NCBI RefSeq assembly: GCF_035987325.1
Contig: NZ_CP108488.1
Location: forward strand, 8,804,001-8,868,000
DNA: 64,000 nt
Origin: Streptomyces sp. NBC_01244
GTDB lineage: Bacteria; Actinomycetota; Actinomycetes; Streptomycetales; Streptomycetaceae
Direction of reading: 5' to 3'
Shown here: positions 16,701-23,570 of the stretch, in pieces
How positions within the stretch are numbered: position 1 is the stretch's first letter
How the letters are laid out: each line of letters begins with the position of its first letter
Program-made: the position numbers and the translations under genes
The notes under the pieces: generated by a model
The model's database searches: none
Seen by the model: the letters and a program-made list of their open reading frames with translations, nothing else
What the model was told of the DNA's origin: nothing

Positions 16701-17094
16701 CCAACTGGGCGACGTCGAACAGCCGCCGGTCCAGGACGCCGTCGCCGATCAGGCGCAGGGCGTCCATCGGAATGACGTATGTGTGCCCGTCCTCGCGCCG
16801 AACCGAGAAGGTGGTCTTCTCGCGGCCCGCACCACGCGTGATCCGGACGACGGCGCCGTCGCCGCCGCCGACGACCACGCGGTCACCGGTGATCAGCGTC
16901 ACCGTCGCGTCCGCCGGCGGCTTCGCGCCGACCGGACTCCCCTTCGTGTCCTGCTGCGCGTTCTGCTGCGTGCCCTGTGCGGTGGAGTTCGCGGCCAGTG
17001 CCGGCTGGATGCCGGCCGCGGCCGTCCCCATGATCAGCGTCCCGGCCACGGCGGCTGTCAGCGCCGCCGTTCCCGCCCTTGTTCTGGATGTCAC
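13711..17094 (-). CDS. Large secreted S8 subtilase
   Basis: A 1127-residue protein with a Sec signal peptide (GTAALTAAVAGTLIMGTAAA...ALA), a propeptide, and an S8 domain. The triad is Asp256 (VAVLDTGID), His288 (RHGHGTHVAST) and Ser459 (SGTSMAAPHV), with the oxyanion region FVISAGN. After about residue 480 come beta-sandwich domains of the type found in Streptomyces extracellular subtilases, with no cell-wall anchor. The GTG at 17092-17094 is chosen because the signal peptide begins there and GGGGGAAACGG precedes it; the frame extends further upstream without protein-like sequence. Its role would be digestion of extracellular protein. Confidence 0.9.
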   Translation of the reverse strand: MTSRTRAGTAALTAAVAGTLIMGTAAAGIQPALAANSTAQGTQQNAQQDTKGSPVGAKPPADATVTLITGDRVVVGGGDGAVVRITRGAGREKTTFSVRREDGHTYVIPMDALRLIGDGVLDRRLFDVAQLARDGYDDAHLGALPLIVGYRKEGAPVGAFATGDPLARVARERRPLPSVDGEAFDVPKAETAALWSAVTAGADARTRGSAPTTPIAHLWLDGKVRTSLDTSVPQIGAPVMWKAGYTGKGVKVAVLDTGIDQDHPDLKGVEIAEKNFSDSPDSLDRHGHGTHVASTVAGTGARSGGQYKGVAPGVRLLDGKVINDDGWGTESGIISGMQWAVDQGAKIVNMSLGGQDEPGVDPKEAAVARLSAKALFVISAGNYGDRPGTIASPGSSPAALTVGAVDKQDRIADFSSRGPTADGVSKPDITAPGVDITAALSTHSWNPDDKSYTTMSGTSMAAPHVTGAAALALQQHPTWSGAQLKALLTGSARPDPVLNASEQGSGRVDLARAATAVVVSESGSLNFGTRLWPHTDDKPVGRSLTYRNHGTKPVTLKLSTTATGPGGGPAPAGMFTVKDARLTVPAGGTATTTVTVDTRKGTVDGTFGGSVRADGGGQSVRTGMVAVREVESYDVVLRHTDVDGAAPQSYSSALAKIGREVPGRIEFPIVPSGTVVKRIPKGDYHLESVVFGAGGRMAVFVQPVVKVTVKTTITLDARKAKPLAVTAPDPAARLVGGTLGYVDANARVAGSWTFDGRTQVRTAALGTASTGMRAQFNGLWKNPGAAGKNVDYRLAFNRTGSLFTGLTKTVTRAEVAELKLGFAASVTGAKGLIWMTPYDVTGSSAFGMRDPIEQELPMSGTQYVSTIGVRWTWNVYQLNAQGDTRLGYDTGLITYKPGSSKAVKFNFGVVGPSMENADTEVGGHRTGDNIYANLRLFNDGSGHVGGSVVTGGFTRLESGGKVIAEGSDTGWVSADVPAGSAAYRLSAESSRSPKDTTTSTKVAAVWTFTSARPPADQSVRLPLSTVRLSPTLSLRGTARVGADLKVPLHLGGPAAGAGQVAALTVRVSFDEGKTWKLLAVTTDAKGARSVIVRHPETAKSVSFRVDLRDKAGNTVRETITNAYRLVP

Positions 17095-17524
17095 CCGTTT
17101 CCCCCAATTCGGTGTGCGCGCCAGCGTGTTCGCCGGTAGCACGCACCCGGGACGGGACCCGGTTCTCCGCGGGGGCAAGAAGGAGAGCGCGTTCCGGAGA
17201 AATACACCCCAGGGTGTAGCCGGACGCCTCCCCTGGTGGGAGGAACCGGTGCTTCCGGGGCCGGAGGAAGCCATCAGCGCCTTCTCGGGGTGCCGCGTAG
17301 GTCAACTGTCCACGGCGCAATACTTGTTGTCTCAAGGAGTGGACGCAGACCGGAGTGGGCCGCGGCGGCCTGCCCCCCTCGGTGTCGCCCTGACCAGCGA
17401 AGACGGCCCGTGCGTCGGCTGGCTCGGATCCGCCGGCGGCCGGACCCGTGACGAAATTCCTCGCGGTTGATCACCGAATTCAGTGGATCTTCGGCGTGCG
17501 ACATGACATGGTTGGTCTCACCGA
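17095..17524. other. Gene-free region holding the subtilase promoter
   Basis: There is no convincing gene in these 430 bases. They hold a perfect 16-base palindrome, TACACCCCAGGGTGTA-type (TACACCC at 17203-17209, GGGTGTA at 17212-17218), about 110 bases before the subtilase start, and a CCTCCC/GGGAGG hairpin near 17230. The palindrome could be an operator. Confidence 0.4.
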
Positions 17525-17600
17525 AGGGGTGTAGCTCAGTTGGTAGAGCACCGGTCTCCAAAACCGGTTGTCGTAGGTTCGAGCCCTGCCACCCCTGCCA
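17525..17600 (+). tRNA. tRNA-Trp (CCA anticodon)
   Basis: A 76-base cloverleaf. The acceptor AGGGGTG pairs with CACCCCT, the D arm is GCTC...GAGC, the anticodon arm CCGGTCTCCAAAACCGG has anticodon CCA, and the T arm is GTAGGTTCGAGCCCTGC-like. The discriminator is G and the 3' CCA is encoded in the DNA. No integrase gene or duplicated tRNA end is seen beside it. Confidence 0.96.
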
Positions 17601-17622
17601 AGTTTGACCAATTCCGTCATGG

Positions 17623-17660
17623 AAAAGGGACTCGAGGGGAACGCTCCTGGAGTCCCTTTT
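17623..17660 (+). terminator. tRNA terminator
   Basis: AAAAGGGACTC (17623-17633) pairs perfectly with GAGTCCCTTTT (17650-17660), and T-rich bases follow. It lies 22 bases after the tRNA. Confidence 0.85.
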
Positions 17661-17690
17661 CTCTTGCCCCGGGGGCGTAGCCTTTCTCGG

Positions 17691-18200
17691 GTGACGAAGA
17701 TCGTGACCCATGTCGAGATGACCGACCCGAGTCAGCTCGTTCCCGGTGCTCCGGTCCCGGGACTGGTGCTCGTCGCCGTCGGCGACGACCTGTCGCCGGT
17801 TCCCGACCTGATGGCCAGGATCGGCGCGCCGTACCAGTGGCGCAGCGCCCGTCGCGGGCCACGGGAGTGGCAGGCGTGGTTCGCCGAGCATCCGGACCGG
17901 ACGTGCTGGCTGCTGACTTTGGAGGGCGAGCCCGCCGGCATGGTCTGTTACGACCTCCACCCGGGCGCCGACGTCGAGATCAGGACCTTCGGGCTCTTGC
18001 CGGAGTTCACCGGGAAGGGGCTCGGCGGGCATGCGCTGACGCTCGCGATCCGGCAGGGCTGGAAGCTGGTGCCGGGCGTGCGCCGGGTATGGCTGCACAC
18101 GTCCTCGGCCGACAACGCGAACGCCCTGCCCAACTACCACCGCCGTGGGTTCCGGACCTTCAAGACCGAAGAAGACGCGTTGGATTCGGGCATGCCTTAA
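17691..18200 (+). CDS. GNAT-family N-acetyltransferase
   Basis: A 169-residue protein with the GNAT core: strands EPAGMVCYDLHPGADVEIRTFGLLPEF, the acetyl-CoA loop TGKGLGGHAL (Q/RxxGxG/A), and the C-terminal VRRVWLHTSSADNANALPNYHRRGFR. The substrate is unknown. The GTG at 17691 is preferred because the reading frame upstream runs through the tRNA terminator. It stands alone between the tRNA and an aldo/keto reductase. Confidence 0.85.
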   Translation: MTKIVTHVEMTDPSQLVPGAPVPGLVLVAVGDDLSPVPDLMARIGAPYQWRSARRGPREWQAWFAEHPDRTCWLLTLEGEPAGMVCYDLHPGADVEIRTFGLLPEFTGKGLGGHALTLAIRQGWKLVPGVRRVWLHTSSADNANALPNYHRRGFRTFKTEEDALDSGMP

Positions 18201-18240
18201 TCAATGGCAGGCCGGCCCGGCGCGCGGACATGATCGCGCC

Positions 18241-19161
18241 ATGACCTCACAGACGATCACAGCGGCGGCATCCGGCACGTGGACGCTCGGAGACCTCACG
18301 GTCAACCGGATGGGCTTCGGCACGATGCGCCTGACGCAGCACGGTGAGGCATTCGCGGCCGAGGCCGTTCCACGGGACCGCGACCAGGCGATCGCCGTAC
18401 TGCGCCGCGCGGTCGAGCTCGGTGTGAACCACATCGACACCGCCGCGTTCTATTTCTCCTCGTTGCGCTCGGCCAACGAGCTGATCAACCGGGCGCTGGC
18501 CCCCTACTCGCACGAGCTCGTCATCACCACCAAGGTCGGACCGGGCCGCGATCCCTCCGGCCAGTGGCTGCCGCACGCCACCCCCGAGCAGTTGCGCGGC
18601 CAGGTCGAAGAGAACCTGCGCCAGCTCGGCCGCGACCACCTCGACGTGGTGAACCTGCGCATCGTCGGCAGCGACTCGATCGCCGAACGCTTCGGCGCAC
18701 TGGCCGACCTGCGTGCGGCCGGGCTCATCCGGCACCTGGGCCTGTCCAACGTCCGCAGCCACCACCTCGCCGAGGCCCGGAGCATCGCGCCGGTGGTCTG
18801 CGTCCAGAACATGTACGGCATCGGCGCGGGCCCCGAACAGAAGGAGCTCCTGGACATCTGTGGTGAGCAGGGCATCGCGTTCGTGCCGTTCTACTCCATC
18901 GCCGGAACCGGTCGCACCGCCGGCGCCACCAACGGCCACAGCGCTGAAGTCGACTCCGTCGCCCGCTCCGTCGCCCGCTCTCACGGCGTGAGCGCGGCCC
19001 AGATCCGGCTGGCCTGGACCCTGCACCAGGGCTCCCACGTGCTGGCCATCCCCGGCACCGGCGACCTCGGTCACCTCGCCGAGAACGTCGCCGCGGGCTG
19101 CCTGAGCCTGTCCGAGGGTGAACTCGCCGGTCTGGCCGCGGCGAGCGAGGAGACGGCATGA
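18241..19161 (+). CDS. Aldo/keto reductase (second paralogue)
   Basis: A 306-residue aldo/keto reductase very similar along its whole length to the one at 8721-9605. Shared blocks include NHIDTAAFYFS, SANELINRALAPY, LVITTKVGPGRD and QVEENLRQLGRDHLDVVNLR, so the Asp-Tyr-Lys-His tetrad is intact. It differs mainly in a longer loop after the first strand (QHGEAFAAEAVPRD). The ATG at 18241 matches the start of the paralogue. It is monocistronic, and the substrate is not known. Confidence 0.88.
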   Translation: MTSQTITAAASGTWTLGDLTVNRMGFGTMRLTQHGEAFAAEAVPRDRDQAIAVLRRAVELGVNHIDTAAFYFSSLRSANELINRALAPYSHELVITTKVGPGRDPSGQWLPHATPEQLRGQVEENLRQLGRDHLDVVNLRIVGSDSIAERFGALADLRAAGLIRHLGLSNVRSHHLAEARSIAPVVCVQNMYGIGAGPEQKELLDICGEQGIAFVPFYSIAGTGRTAGATNGHSAEVDSVARSVARSHGVSAAQIRLAWTLHQGSHVLAIPGTGDLGHLAENVAAGCLSLSEGELAGLAAASEETA

Positions 19162-19257
19162 GGCGGTGGCCGGGCTGCCGCGGTTTGGCCCCCGCCTTAG
19201 CCCCCGCCCCCGCCTCCGGCCCCCGCCTCCGGCCCCCGCCTGTGCCCTCGGAGGGAC

Positions 19258-19716
19258 TCAGTAGGTCGGGCAGAGGTTGGCCTGGACGGCCGCGACGATC
19301 AGGGCGGACTTGACGGGGCCGAAGCCGTCGGGGTGGTTGGGGCCGATGAAGCGCTGGTTCGCCCCGGCCACTCGCTTGGCCGGGTCCTTCTCGCCCTTCA
19401 TGGACTGGCACTGGTCCAGGCCGCGCGAGACGGCCTTGTCGTCCTTGCCGTTGACGATCTCGGGGTCGATCGTGTTCAGCGCGGCCAGGTAGGCGGCGCG
19501 CTGCGCGGGTGCGGGGCTCGGCGGGAGGCCGCTGTCGGGGCGGGCCGCGCTCGGATCGGCGCTGGGCCTGCCGCTCTGACCGGGGCTCGGCACGGTCGAG
19601 GCCGGGGCTGGGGTGGAGGTCTTGCCGGGGGCCGGTGCGTCGGAATCGCTGCCGCACCCGGTGAGGGCGAGCAGTCCGGCGCCGGTGAGGGCGATGATCA
19701 CGTGGTGTCTGCGCAT
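19258..19716 (-). CDS. Secreted lipoprotein with a small C-terminal domain
   Basis: A 152-residue protein with a lipoprotein signal peptide (MRRHHVIIALTGAGLLALTGC; lipobox LTGC), a Pro/Ser-rich linker, and a compact helical domain (AYLAALNTIDPEIVNGKDDKAVSRG ... FGPVKSALIVAAVQANLCP). The paired Cys in LDQCQS and ANLCP may form a disulfide, as in DUF732-like domains, but I cannot assign a family firmly. ATG 19714-19716 is chosen because it starts the signal peptide. Function unknown. Confidence 0.75.
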   Translation of the reverse strand: MRRHHVIIALTGAGLLALTGCGSDSDAPAPGKTSTPAPASTVPSPGQSGRPSADPSAARPDSGLPPSPAPAQRAAYLAALNTIDPEIVNGKDDKAVSRGLDQCQSMKGEKDPAKRVAGANQRFIGPNHPDGFGPVKSALIVAAVQANLCPTY

Positions 19717-19940
19717 CGGGCCATGGTCGCCCCGGCCCGGCGCCCGCGGGGCCGCTGTGACCGGGCTGTGACACGGCACCCCGAACTGCCGGTCGGCGCG
19801 GGCCGGGCAGGATCCGAAAGAGACGGCCTGGCCTGGCCTAGTAGTGCTTTGTTACGTGCTGTCGTAGGGCTGCCATGGGGTGGGTTGCCGGCAGGTGGGG
19901 CAGGTGCCGGTCCAGGTGGCGATGAGGTGTTGGAGGAGGT

Positions 19941-19983
19941 CCAGGGCCTGGTAGAGGGTCAGGCCCTGGCAGGGACTTTTGGG
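19941..19983 (-). promoter_or_regulatory. Programmed -1 ribosomal frameshift signal
   Basis: Reading the minus strand in the transposase frame, C CCA AAA (19983-19977) fits the X XXY YYZ slippery rule exactly. A 7-base spacer follows, then a perfect 10-bp stem, CCAGGGCCTG pairing with CAGGCCCTGG, around a 9-base loop (19969-19941). The -1 frame stays open after this to 19852 with transposase-like sequence (GLTLYQALDLLQHLIATWTG). Confidence 0.75.
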
Positions 19984-21167
19984 GTCCTCCGCTGTTCGGT
20001 GAGGAAGAGGTGGGCGGCGGTCACGAGGGTGACGTGGCGGTGCCAGCCGGTGAACGAGCGGCCCTCGAAGTGGTCCAGGCCCAGGACGGTTTTCAGTTCG
20101 CGGTAGTCGTGCTCGATCCGCCAGCGGGTCTTCGCGAGACGGACCAGGTCCTTGGCTGGGATGTCGGCGGGCAGGTTCGAGATCCAGTACCTCACCGGCT
20201 CCGTCTCGCCTTCGGGCCACTGGGCGATCAGCCAGGCGAGGGGGATCGTCCCGTCGGCGGCGGGTTTGGGCCGGCGGCCCGCGAGGCGGACGCGCAGGAG
20301 CACGAAGTGCGAGCTCATCGCCGCTTTCGAGCCCTTGCGCCAGGTCAGCGTGCGTCCCGCCCGTCGGCCGGCGGCCAACACATGGTCGCGTAAGGAGACG
20401 GGCCGGGTGCGGTAACGGGGCAGGGGCCTGGGACCGAGCCCGCTGTATGGGGGCTGATACGGCACGGCGTCATGGCCGTGGGCGGTCATCTCGGCTTTCA
20501 CCTGCAGGACATAGGCCAGGCCCCGGACTTCCAGGCCGTGGCGGAAGTCCGCGTTCGCGCCGTAGCCGGTGTCCGCAACCAGTGATGCAGGCCGCAGGCC
20601 GATCCCGTCGAGTTCATCGAGCATGTCCAGCGCAAGCTGCCACTTGGGGCGGTGGTGCACGGTATCGGGAATCTTGCAGGCTCGCCTGCGGGCCTCGGAT
20701 TCCGGGCTGTCCCAGCTCGCAGGCAGGAACAGGCGCCAGGACAACGGGCAGGAGGCCGTGTCCGTGGCGGCATGGACACTGACGCCGATCTGACAGTTGC
20801 CGACCTTGCCCAGCGTGCCCGAGTACTGGCGGGCCACCCCCGGCGAGGCCGTGCCGTCCTTCGGGAAGCCGGTGTCGTCCACGACCCATACCTCGGGCCG
20901 CACCGCGGCCACGGCCCGCCATGCGAGCCGGGCCCGGACGTCCTCGACCGGCCAGGTCGAGGACGTCATGAACTGCTGCAACCGCTGATGATCGATGCCG
21001 AGGCGTTCGGCCATCGGCTGCATCGACTTCCGCCGGCCGTCCAGCAACAGCCCCCGCACATAGAGCAAGCCCTTCTCACGCTGGTCCCGCCGCACCAGCG
21101 GCGCGAACACCTCGGAGACGAACTCCTCCAACCGGACCCGAACCGCAGCAAGCTCCCCAACCCTCAT
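19959..21167 (-). CDS. IS701-family DDE transposase
   Basis: In the zero frame this is a 402-residue protein. Recognisable blocks are the first catalytic Asp in VWVVDDTGFPKDG, the second in ASLVADTGYG, and the late YRELKTVLGLDHFEGRSFTGWHRHVTLV block typical of IS701 transposases. A canonical slippery heptamer and hairpin near its end would shift ribosomes into -1 and add about 43 residues, including CPTC, up to a TAA inside the terminal repeat (19852-19854). The full product would be about 438 residues. The ATG at 21165-21167 lies 43 bases inside the right end. Confidence 0.92.
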   Translation of the reverse strand: MRVGELAAVRVRLEEFVSEVFAPLVRRDQREKGLLYVRGLLLDGRRKSMQPMAERLGIDHQRLQQFMTSSTWPVEDVRARLAWRAVAAVRPEVWVVDDTGFPKDGTASPGVARQYSGTLGKVGNCQIGVSVHAATDTASCPLSWRLFLPASWDSPESEARRRACKIPDTVHHRPKWQLALDMLDELDGIGLRPASLVADTGYGANADFRHGLEVRGLAYVLQVKAEMTAHGHDAVPYQPPYSGLGPRPLPRYRTRPVSLRDHVLAAGRRAGRTLTWRKGSKAAMSSHFVLLRVRLAGRRPKPAADGTIPLAWLIAQWPEGETEPVRYWISNLPADIPAKDLVRLAKTRWRIEHDYRELKTVLGLDHFEGRSFTGWHRHVTLVTAAHLFLTEQRRTPKVPARA

Positions 21168-21226
21168 ACAACCAGCGAACTACCAGACACCCAACGTGAC
21201 AAGACCAGCTAACAAAGCACTACTAG

Positions 21227-21396
21227 AGCCTGTCGTCAAACTCCCGTCTGCCTCGCGACGCCTGGCACGCGCTCTCGCCGCACCGGACGGAAGCCAAGTA
21301 CGTCCAGTACGCAGGCTTCCGCCCGGCACGCCGAGAGCACGCACCAGACGCCGCGAGGCCGCCCTTCGGGCGACGACGGGAGTTTGACGACAGGCC
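21227..21396. mobile_element. Palindromic MITE
   Basis: A 170-bp non-coding element made of two inverted arms (about 21227-21295 and 21314-21396) around an 18-base loop. The outer 21 bases, GCCTGTCGTCAAACTCCCGT-type (21228-21248), are repeated perfectly inverted at 21375-21395, and the inner arms stay highly similar. CTAG flanks both sides (21223-21226 and 21397-21400). The right arm carries about 14 extra bases forming a small GCCC/GGGC hairpin. The size, ends and absence of a gene fit a MITE mobilised by an IS5-like transposase. Confidence 0.8.
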
Positions 21397-21409
21397 CTAG
21401 CCTGGGGGA

Positions 21410-22390
21410 ATGACCGCCACCGCCGGGCGCGAGCCCCAGTCCGACCTGCGGGACTTCCTGCGTTCCCGCCGAGCCCGGATCGGCCCCGAGGCGGTGGGCG
21501 CCGCCGCACATCCGGGAAGGCGGCGCGTGCCCGGGCTCCGGCGCGAGGAGGTCGCGCAGCTCGCGGGGGTCAGCGTGGACTACTACACCCGGCTGGAGCA
21601 GGGCCGCACCCAGCACGTGTCCGACGAGGTCCTCGACGCCGTGGCCCGTGCGCTGCGGCTCGACGCCACCGAGCGGTCCCACCTCTTCGGCCTGGCCCGG
21701 CCGCGGCGGACCCCCGGGCCCGGGCGCGCCCCCGGCGCGGCGGCCGGTCCCCCCGGCCCCGCGGAGACCGCCGGCCCGCAGCGGGTCCGGGCGGTCCTCT
21801 ACCGGGTACTGGACGCCCTGGACGACGGCACCCCGGCGATGATCATGGGGCGCCGGCTCGAGGTCCTCGCCGCGAACCGGCTCGCGGAGGCTCTCTACGC
21901 CGGCTTCGGCGCGCCGGACCCGGACGCGGCGGAGCCGGACGCGGCGGAGTCGGGCACGCCGGACCGACGCGAGCGCAATCTGGCCCGGTTCCTCTTCCTC
22001 GACCCCGCCGCCCGCGGGCTGTTCGCCGACTGGGAGAGCGCCGCGCGCGGAGCCGTCGCCGCGCTGCGGTTCTACGCCGGCAGGCACCCGTACGATCCCG
22101 GGCTGAACCCCCTCGTGGATGAACTGGCGGCGCTGGACGCAGACTTCCGGCGCTGGTGGGCCGGGCACGACGTGCTCGAGCACACTCACGGCACCAAGCG
22201 GTTCCGGCATCCCGCCGTCGGTGAACTGGCCCTGGAGTACGAGTCGCTCACTTTCCCCGACGACCCCGACCAGACCCTCTACCTCTACACGGCCGAGCCG
22301 GGATCACGCTCCGAGGAGGCGCTGCGGATCCTCGCCTCCCGGGAGGCGAGGACGGTGCGGGCGGCCGACGGAGTGCGCCCGAAGCGCTGA
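21410..22390 (+). CDS. XRE regulator with MmyB-like ligand domain
   Basis: A 326-residue regulator. Residues about 10-80 form the HTH (FLRSRRARIGPE ... VPGLRREEVAQLAGVSVDYYTRLEQGR), the form seen in the Streptomyces MmyB-like family. The remainder is the MmyB ligand domain (ALDDGTPAMIMGRRLEVLAANRLAEALY ... RFLFLDP ... WWAGHDVLEHTHGTKRFRHPAVGELALEYESL). These domains bind fatty-acid-like ligands in solved structures. The gene starts 13 bases after the MITE, so its promoter is within or displaced by that element. Upstream GGGGGA serves as ribosome site. A 14-bp repeat (CGGACGCGGCGGAG type) lies within the coding sequence near 21930. Confidence 0.88.
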   Translation: MTATAGREPQSDLRDFLRSRRARIGPEAVGAAAHPGRRRVPGLRREEVAQLAGVSVDYYTRLEQGRTQHVSDEVLDAVARALRLDATERSHLFGLARPRRTPGPGRAPGAAAGPPGPAETAGPQRVRAVLYRVLDALDDGTPAMIMGRRLEVLAANRLAEALYAGFGAPDPDAAEPDAAESGTPDRRERNLARFLFLDPAARGLFADWESAARGAVAALRFYAGRHPYDPGLNPLVDELAALDADFRRWWAGHDVLEHTHGTKRFRHPAVGELALEYESLTFPDDPDQTLYLYTAEPGSRSEEALRILASREARTVRAADGVRPKR

Positions 22391-22410
22391 CGCCCCGGCC
22401 TTCTGGCACA

Positions 22411-22530
22411 CTGGGCCGGGTTATCCAGGCGGTGCAGGACAGGAAACCGGTGCGAATCCGGTGCGGTCCCGCCACTGTGACCGGTACGCCCCCGCGCGGG
22501 GCCCCGGGAGTCAGACACTGACGCACCGCC
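22411..22530 (+). promoter_or_regulatory. Cobalamin riboswitch
   Basis: Typical adenosylcobalamin-riboswitch landmarks occur in order: GGAAACCGGTGCGAATCCGG, the highly conserved GCCACTGTGA (B12-box region, 22471-22480) and GGGAGTCAGACAC (22506-22518). It lies 50 bases before the substrate-binding protein gene, so B12 should shut down expression of the importer. Confidence 0.92.
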
Positions 22531-22577
22531 TCTTTCGGTTCGACCAGGGGACGCGGATCCCCCGGAGAGGCTTCACC

Positions 22578-23570
22578 ATGTCTTCGTACGCCCGTGCGCT
22601 GCTGCGCGCGCTCCTGCCCGTCCCCCTCCTGATACCGCTGGCCGCGTGTGGGGGAGTACCCGCGGCGCAGGACGCCAAGGCGGGAGCGGGCGCCGTCCCC
22701 GGCTTCCCGTACACGGTCACCAACTGCGGTGTCACCAGCACCTATCAGGCGCCGCCGCAGCGAGCGGTCGCCATGAACCAGCACGCCACCGAGATCCTCC
22801 TGGCCCTCGGGCTGGAGGGGAAGACGGTCGGGACGGCCTACCTGGACGACTCCGTACTGCCCGCCTACCGGCCCGCGTACGACAAGATCAAGGTGCTGGC
22901 GAAGGAATACCCCGCCAAGGAGATCCTCCTCGGCGCCAACCCCGATTTCGTGTACGGGGGTTACTCCAGCGCCTTCGACAAGGCGCAGGGCCGCGACCGC
23001 GAGGGGCTCGCGAAGTCCGGCATCAACTCCCGCCTCAGCGTGGAGTACTGCACCCAGGGCAAGGTCGGCCTCGACCAGCTCAGGACCGAAATCACCGAGG
23101 TGGCACGGACCTTCGGCGTGCCCGAGCGCGGCGAGCGGCTCATCGCGGAGGAACAACGCCGCGTCGGAGCCGTCAGCGCACGCGTGAAGGACAAGGCCAG
23201 GCCCGCGGTCTTCGTCTACGACTCGGGCGAGGCCTCCGCCTTCACCTCCGGCGGCAACGGCATCGGTAACGAGATCGTCTCGCTGGCGGGCGGGACGAAC
23301 GTGTTCGCCGACCTCGACGACACCTTCGGCGACGTGTCGTGGGAGAAGGTCATCGAGCGGAAGCCCGAGGTCGTCCTCATCTACGACTACGGCGGCACCA
23401 CCGTCGAAGCCAAGAAGCAGCGCCTGTTGAACGACCCGGCACTGGCGCAGGTCCCGGCGATCAAGAACCGGCGGTTCGTCGTGCTGCCGCTGTCCTCCGC
23501 CGTGCTCGGCGTACGCGTCGCCGACGCCGTCGAATCGCTGGGCGGCCAGCTCCACCCCGACGCCGCGTGA
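22578..23570 (+). CDS. ABC importer substrate-binding lipoprotein, B12-type
   Basis: A 330-residue class III solute-binding protein. The lipobox is LAAC (signal RALLRALLPVPLLIPLAAC). The fold markers are RAVAMNQHATEILLALGLEGKTVGTAY, KEILLGANPDFVYGG and AVFVYDSGEASAFTSGGNGIGNEIVSLAGGTNVF. The family handles siderophores, haem and cobalamin. The riboswitch upstream makes cobalamin or a corrinoid the best guess. The gene overlaps the permease start by GTGA. ATG 22578 begins the signal peptide. Confidence 0.88.
   Translation: MSSYARALLRALLPVPLLIPLAACGGVPAAQDAKAGAGAVPGFPYTVTNCGVTSTYQAPPQRAVAMNQHATEILLALGLEGKTVGTAYLDDSVLPAYRPAYDKIKVLAKEYPAKEILLGANPDFVYGGYSSAFDKAQGRDREGLAKSGINSRLSVEYCTQGKVGLDQLRTEITEVARTFGVPERGERLIAEEQRRVGAVSARVKDKARPAVFVYDSGEASAFTSGGNGIGNEIVSLAGGTNVFADLDDTFGDVSWEKVIERKPEVVLIYDYGGTTVEAKKQRLLNDPALAQVPAIKNRRFVVLPLSSAVLGVRVADAVESLGGQLHPDAA

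Larger units (their letters stand above)
19842..21222 (-). mobile_element. IS701-family insertion sequence, apparently complete
   Basis: A 1381-bp element bounded by perfect 13-bp terminal inverted repeats, TAGTGCTTTGTTA (19842-19854) and TAACAAAGCACTA (21210-21222). It is flanked on both sides by CTAG (19838-19841 and 21223-21226), the 4-bp YTAR-type target duplication usual for IS701 relatives. It carries one transposase gene with a -1 frameshift signal. Intact ends, duplication and gene suggest recent insertion. Confidence 0.92.

Noticed and set aside
17525..17600. tRNA-Trp as an integration site of a genomic island
   Set aside because: No integrase gene, no duplicated tRNA 3' end and no phage genes lie nearby.
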